Assembly: GCF_009856605.1 (NCBI RefSeq)
Contig: NZ_CP047243.1
Coordinates: forward strand, 62,001 to 126,000
DNA length: 64,000 nucleotides
DNA from: Trichormus variabilis 0441
Lineage (GTDB): Bacteria; Cyanobacteriota; Cyanobacteriia; Cyanobacteriales; Nostocaceae
Direction: 5' to 3'
Shown: positions 60,121 to 64,000 of the stretch, piece after piece
How the letters are laid out: each line of letters opens with the position of its first letter
How positions within the stretch are numbered: position 1 is the first letter of the stretch
Position numbers and translations under genes: made by a program
The notes under the pieces: generated by a model
Database searches by the model: none
What the model saw: only the letters and a program-made list of their open reading frames with translations
What the model was told of the DNA's origin: nothing

Positions 60121-60747
60121 CTACAGCAAAATTAATTCACTAATTTTTTTTAGTACACTTAAAACTTGTTGAATCTCATTTGGTTTTTCTATAGATAAAG
60201 CATCAGAACGAGCATATTTTGGATTTTCTGCCTGAACTAGCTTGATAAAAACAAACTCTCTACCATTGACAAGCAAACCAAAAGTTGGTCGTTCAGCATT
60301 GGGAGTGTCGAGTATGTAAGCAAGTGCTTGAGGTAGTGCAGATATCACATCGAATTTAGTGCTTTTAGATTCAATAACAAGTATCCACAGTCTTTTATTT
60401 ACAACTAAAACATCAATACTACCTTTAACAATAACGTTTTCATCTACAGCAGAAATTTCCGTGGAAGTTTCTGTTTCAATCTCGAAACTGGGTTGATAAA
60501 AACCAGCTAAATCAAGTAGTGGTGACAACACAACCATCTTCACTACTTCTTCAGACATGGGGCGGCGTTTAGTTAAATTTGAATAATTGCTTTTTACTCT
60601 TTCTAAAGATGCTTTTTCAATATCAGTTAGTAACGGTAAATTTTCTCTCCATTCTGGGAAAAAATTACTATCGGTAACTAACTCTAATCCAAAAGTTTCC
60701 TCTAGTTCGTAAAGACTGATATCCCACGCTTGGATTGTTTGTACCAT
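60121..60747 (-). CDS. HsdR_N-like nuclease-fold protein
   Basis: 208 residues. RRPMSEEVVKMVVLSPLLDLAGFYQPSFEIETETS is the entry to a type I restriction R-subunit N-terminal domain; GSIDVLVVNKRLWILVIESKSTKFDVISALPQALAYIL supplies the PD-(D/E)xK residues D, E and K. No helicase or other HsdR part follows, so this is a stand-alone domain, abundant in cyanobacteria. Located upstream of an AIPR gene in the same direction, it may form a two-gene defence unit. Confidence 0.82.
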   Translation of the reverse strand: MVQTIQAWDISLYELEETFGLELVTDSNFFPEWRENLPLLTDIEKASLERVKSNYSNLTKRRPMSEEVVKMVVLSPLLDLAGFYQPSFEIETETSTEISAVDENVIVKGSIDVLVVNKRLWILVIESKSTKFDVISALPQALAYILDTPNAERPTFGLLVNGREFVFIKLVQAENPKYARSDALSIEKPNEIQQVLSVLKKISELILL

Positions 60748-60907
60748 AATTAATTAAGGAATAAAGAATACATCTGTATTATATAGTAGGCAATAAAAAA
60801 TTGGATAGTCAGCAACTTTATGTTTGGTAATTTCTTTTTTGATACCATTTCACGAAAAAACTGATACAGATGTAAATCGCGAAAGCTTTGCTGCATCTAA
60901 GTTTTTT

Positions 60908-61009
60908 AATTGCGAATTGCGCCCTTCTCTACGTTCGCGGAGCGTGTCGTAGACAGAGGCTGCGCCAACGGTAGCGGGGCGTTTAGCCCCGAAGCGAATT
61001 GTGAATTGG
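60908..61009. repeat. Nostoc-type palindromic intergenic repeat
   Basis: The segment AATTGCGAATTGCG...CGTTCGCGGAGCGTGTCGTAGA...GGGGCGTTTAGCCCCG...CGAATTGTGAATTGG has inverted ends and internal palindromes, as in the dispersed elements common in Nostoc genomes. The remaining gap 60748-61356 is AT-rich, with no gene, and must hold the bicA promoter. Confidence 0.6.
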
Positions 61010-61356
61010 TATGACACCTTCTTGTGCTACTGCTTACCGAGAGGATGTATATTTTTTATTCAGAAGTCCCTAATATCTGTGAGGTCTAGTAATCGGTAAT
61101 GCTAAAAGACAATCACCTATTTATTTATTAGCTATGACCTTTAACGAATGTAAATGTTTTTTTACTTAAAAGCAGAGATTGTATAAATTATTTTTATTTC
61201 CAAGATAGCTAAATTTAAACATAATCTATTTACTAATAAATAAAAAATAAGGCTTTTTTACCTATTTTTTTATGCAAGTAAAAAAGGTAGATTACTTACA
61301 GTTACTAATAAATTTTAGTAACAAAATCTTACTGCCTTTGTAACTAAAACATCAAT

Positions 61357-63054
61357 ATGTCATTAACTAATAGTATTCATTTTAGAAATTTACAAGGCGA
61401 TTTATTTGGTGGCTTAACTGCTGCCATCGTTTCGTTACCCCTAGCATTAGCATTCGGTGTCGCCTCTGGTGCTGGTGCTGTAGCTGGTCTTTATGGTGCA
61501 GTTTGCGTCGGCTTTTTTGCCGCTTTATTTGGTGGTACACCTACCCTGATTTCTGAACCTACCGGGCCAATGACAGTCATCATGACTGCTGTTATCAGTT
61601 CCATGACTGCCAGCAATCCAGAAGACGGCTTGGCAATGGCATTTACAGTAGTCATGCTAGCGGGAATATTTCAAATATTATTCGGAATATTCAAGCTGGG
61701 TAAATACATTACCCTCATGCCTTACAGTGTGATTTCTGGTTTTATGTCTGGGATTGGGGTAATTCTGGTTATCTTACAGATTGCTCCTTTTCTGGGGCAG
61801 CCTAGCCCTAAAGGTGGTGTATTGGGGATGGTACAAAATTTACCTCAGTTGTTAACTCAGATTAATCCAGTTGAAACAACTTTAGGTTTGCTGACACTGG
61901 CAATTATTTTCTTCATGCCGCGCCAACTCAAGCGATTTGCCCCTCCTCAACTCGTAGCATTAATTGTCGGAACGATAGTTTCTCTCACCATTTTCGGCGC
62001 TGCGGATATCAGACGTATTGGAGAAATTCCAGCAGGATTACCCACCTTACAAATACCAACTTTTACCCCATCCCAAATCACAATAATGATTGTTGATGGT
62101 GCAATTCTAGGAATGTTGGGTTGTATTGATACGCTACTCACGGCGGTAATTGCTGAGAGTTTGACTCGCACTGAACATAAACCTGACAAAGAATTAATTG
62201 GTCAAGGTATCGGTAACTTAATATCTGGTTTGTGTGGTGGACTACCTGGTGCTGGTGCCACAATGGGTACAGTGGTGAATATTCAAACTGGTGCTAGAAC
62301 AGCTTTATCGGGTTTAACTCGTGCATTAATTTTATTAGTTGTCGTTCTGTGGGCTGCGAGTATAACTCAACCTATCCCAATGGCAGTATTAGCTGGTATT
62401 GCTCTTAAGGTGGGGATTGACATTCTCGACTGGAGTTTCCTCAAACGCGCTCATAAAGTATCATTCAAAGCCACAATCATTATGTACAGTGTTTTGTTCT
62501 TAACCGTATTTGTGGACTTAATTGTTGCTGTTGGCGTGGGAGTCTTCATTGCCAATATCTTAACTATCGAACGTCTTTCTCAGTTACAGTCTGAGGATGT
62601 CAGGATGATTAGTGATACTGATGATGCCATTGTTTTAAATGAACAAGAGAAACAATTGCTAAAACAAGCTCATGGACGCGTTGTGCTGTTTCATCTAAGC
62701 GGGCCGATGATTTTCGGAGTATCTAAAGCGATCGCTCGTAAACATTCAGCAATGGTAAACTATGATGTGTTGATAGTAGATTTAAGCAATGTTCCATTTT
62801 TGGGTGTGACCGCTTCTTTAGCAATTGAAAATGCTATTAAAGAAAGTAGCGAACAAGGTTGTTATGTATTGATTGTTGGTGCATCTAACAAAGTTAAACA
62901 GCGCTTAGAAAAGTTTGGCATTATCGGGTTTGTTCCACTACATCATATGTTTGTAGATCGTTTAGAAGCACTCAAACAAGCCGTTGCTTTAGTTAATCAT
63001 CATGCAGGTTCTGATAATTTTGCTGTTAGTATTCTCCCTGACACTCATCAGTAA
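61357..63054 (+). CDS. bicA: BicA-type SulP bicarbonate/sodium symporter
   Basis: 565 residues. It carries the SulP membrane domain with 14 segments (about 1-405), with FGGLTAAIVSLPLALAFGVASGAGA, PTLISEPTGPMTVIMTAVIS and GMLGCIDTLLTAVIAESLTRTEHKPDKELIGQGIGN, and a C-terminal cytoplasmic STAS domain (about 440-550: GRVVLFHLSGPMIFGVSKAIARKHS, VDLSNVPFLGVTAS). The text is very close to BicA of Synechococcus, a low-affinity high-flux Na+-dependent HCO3- importer of the carbon-concentrating mechanism, in the plasma membrane. A sulfate-transporting SulP paralogue is the alternative. Confidence 0.88.
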   Translation: MSLTNSIHFRNLQGDLFGGLTAAIVSLPLALAFGVASGAGAVAGLYGAVCVGFFAALFGGTPTLISEPTGPMTVIMTAVISSMTASNPEDGLAMAFTVVMLAGIFQILFGIFKLGKYITLMPYSVISGFMSGIGVILVILQIAPFLGQPSPKGGVLGMVQNLPQLLTQINPVETTLGLLTLAIIFFMPRQLKRFAPPQLVALIVGTIVSLTIFGAADIRRIGEIPAGLPTLQIPTFTPSQITIMIVDGAILGMLGCIDTLLTAVIAESLTRTEHKPDKELIGQGIGNLISGLCGGLPGAGATMGTVVNIQTGARTALSGLTRALILLVVVLWAASITQPIPMAVLAGIALKVGIDILDWSFLKRAHKVSFKATIIMYSVLFLTVFVDLIVAVGVGVFIANILTIERLSQLQSEDVRMISDTDDAIVLNEQEKQLLKQAHGRVVLFHLSGPMIFGVSKAIARKHSAMVNYDVLIVDLSNVPFLGVTASLAIENAIKESSEQGCYVLIVGASNKVKQRLEKFGIIGFVPLHHMFVDRLEALKQAVALVNHHAGSDNFAVSILPDTHQ

Positions 63055-63125
63055 AAACTTACCGTAAATGAAAAATTGGCTTCTATCTATACTCAAAACT
63101 CAGTTTTTCAGATCCAAGAGTAAAG

Positions 63126-63944
63126 TTATTTAAACTTGCATAGTTGAGAAGTCAAGACATTATAGACAGGAGAAATCGGTAAATAATAATCTGCGATCGG
63201 ATCAATAATGACGTATCTAACAGAGTTACTACTAATATTTAACGTGGCTAGAATGTTTTTCTGATTCAAGCTAAAAATTTTAATTCCACGATCAAACAAA
63301 CGTTGAAATAAGTATGTAGTTTGAATTTTGAGCAGTTGACGCTTTTGTTCGGGGTCGAGGAAAAAATGCCAGGAGAACCTGAATTTGCGAAGGATTTCCG
63401 AAAAATCAGGAATGTTAAATGCCTGGCAGAATTCAGGACTGAATCCAGTTTCTGTTTTCCCCAACGGAATACCCTCAATTTTTGGCATAAAGAGTACTCG
63501 TTTAAATAAGGCACTTCTGACACCAGTTTGGAAATGTAAGTAAGCGGGACAAATCTGAAGTAGCTCTTTCTGTTGCTCGTTTAACTTGGTTTCAAATTCC
63601 CAGGCTAATTGTATGCTCCTAAAAAATTGTTTTCTGGGATTTTCTGCACAAGGGCGACCTTCTGAACATTTCAGTGCCAGATTTGAATCAGGAAACACTC
63701 CTAATTTATAATCATGGCAACCTAAAATGTGGATTCCTCTATGGAATTTCTCGGTGTAAGGATTGATATTATATTTCTGTGGATTGTTTTCTAGCGTAGC
63801 GATGAAATGAACTAACCTGCGGATAAATTCAGAAGGGCTGACAGATTGTTTCTGTAATTGTTCATAGATGCACGATTCCAGGTCAATTTTGATTTGACCT
63901 TGGGAGTAAGTTTGAACACCCAAAGGTGAAGCTGTTTTGTTCAT
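63126..63944 (-). CDS. Hypothetical protein
   Basis: 272 residues starting MNKTASPLGVQTYSQGQIKIDLESC. A central segment with many Cys/His (FHRGIHILGCHDYKLGVFPDSNLALKCSEGRPCAEN) and a C-terminal block (NSVRYVIIDPIADYYLPISPVYN) look conserved; the pattern faintly recalls kinase-fold proteins with an IDP motif. No firm family. It is convergent with bicA. The start is supported by the upstream gap at the window end. Confidence 0.45.
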   Translation of the reverse strand: MNKTASPLGVQTYSQGQIKIDLESCIYEQLQKQSVSPSEFIRRLVHFIATLENNPQKYNINPYTEKFHRGIHILGCHDYKLGVFPDSNLALKCSEGRPCAENPRKQFFRSIQLAWEFETKLNEQQKELLQICPAYLHFQTGVRSALFKRVLFMPKIEGIPLGKTETGFSPEFCQAFNIPDFSEILRKFRFSWHFFLDPEQKRQLLKIQTTYLFQRLFDRGIKIFSLNQKNILATLNISSNSVRYVIIDPIADYYLPISPVYNVLTSQLCKFK

Positions 63945-64000
63945 ATTTTGGAGTATTTACGAAAGGTATACCATCGGATAAATAGCTTTTCTGCTTCAAT

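Noticed and set aside
1..64000. tRNA, rRNA or riboswitch genes
   Set aside because: Read through for cloverleaf-like or conserved ribosomal stretches; none recognised. A tRNAscan/Rfam search would be decisive.

Overview
The window looks like a filamentous, heterocyst-type cyanobacterium (Nostoc/Anabaena-like). HIP1 octamers (GCGATCGC) are frequent. It carries a close BicA-type SulP bicarbonate transporter, a group 2 sigma factor, a PEP-CTERM protein, Nostoc-type intergenic palindromes, and many short proteins of the kind found on Nostoc plasmids. Housekeeping genes (ilvD, bicA) lie beside plasmid-type genes (MobV relaxase, ParM-type partition locus, replication-initiator-like protein). It is therefore either a large plasmid or, more likely, a chromosomal region with integrated plasmid material; the sequence alone does not decide. 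No rRNA, tRNA or CRISPR array was seen.

Layout. 1-3.6 kb: a MobV relaxase cut off at its C-terminus by an IS630-like end, then a parMRC-like locus with five plus seven 11-bp centromere-like repeats. 4-7 kb: an AIPR-family abortive-infection protein, an EF-hand protein and small hypotheticals, with clear terminators. 7.1-15 kb: a gene with the DxDGD signature of double-psi beta-barrel RNA polymerases, its overlapping partner, a tandem winged-helix protein and a sigma factor. 15.4-20.3 kb: a cassette between inverted IS5-like remnants, holding a MOSC/alkyltransferase-like fusion divergent from a SprT-like protease, an intact IscB with its predicted omega RNA, and a GFA-family enzyme. 20.4-30.9 kb: a GNAT, a VOC protein, ilvD, a complete 6,495-bp Tn7-like element (23390-29884), and a LysR gene. 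The element has TGT...ACA ends, a perfect 5-bp target duplication (CTTGC), a TnsA-TnsB fusion and a TnsC, but no TniQ/TnsD, Cas gene or CRISPR. It sits between ilvD and the LysR gene, which were about 105 bp apart before insertion.

30.9-38 kb: an SF2 helicase, then a cluster of IS elements: a TnpB with a tnpA remnant, an IS5/IS1031-type element with terminal repeats and a TCA duplication, and an IS607-type tnpA/tnpB pair whose tnpA has an amber stop. 38-46.6 kb: plasmid-type genes, including DUF1392-like, HTH, KilA-N and replication-initiator-like proteins. 46.6-50.8 kb: a defence pair (KAP NTPase and Mrr endonuclease) between two direct copies of the end of the replication gene. 51-57 kb: PEP-CTERM protein, Uma2 nuclease, WD40 lipoprotein, HNH protein and conserved hypotheticals. 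57-60.8 kb: a complete-looking IS605-type element, a second AIPR gene and an HsdR_N-like nuclease. 61.3-64 kb: bicA and a hypothetical gene.

Taken together, this is a plasmid-derived accessory region loaded with defence genes and several transposon lineages. The two points most worth following are the TniQ-less TnsAB/TnsC element and the RNA-polymerase-like locus.
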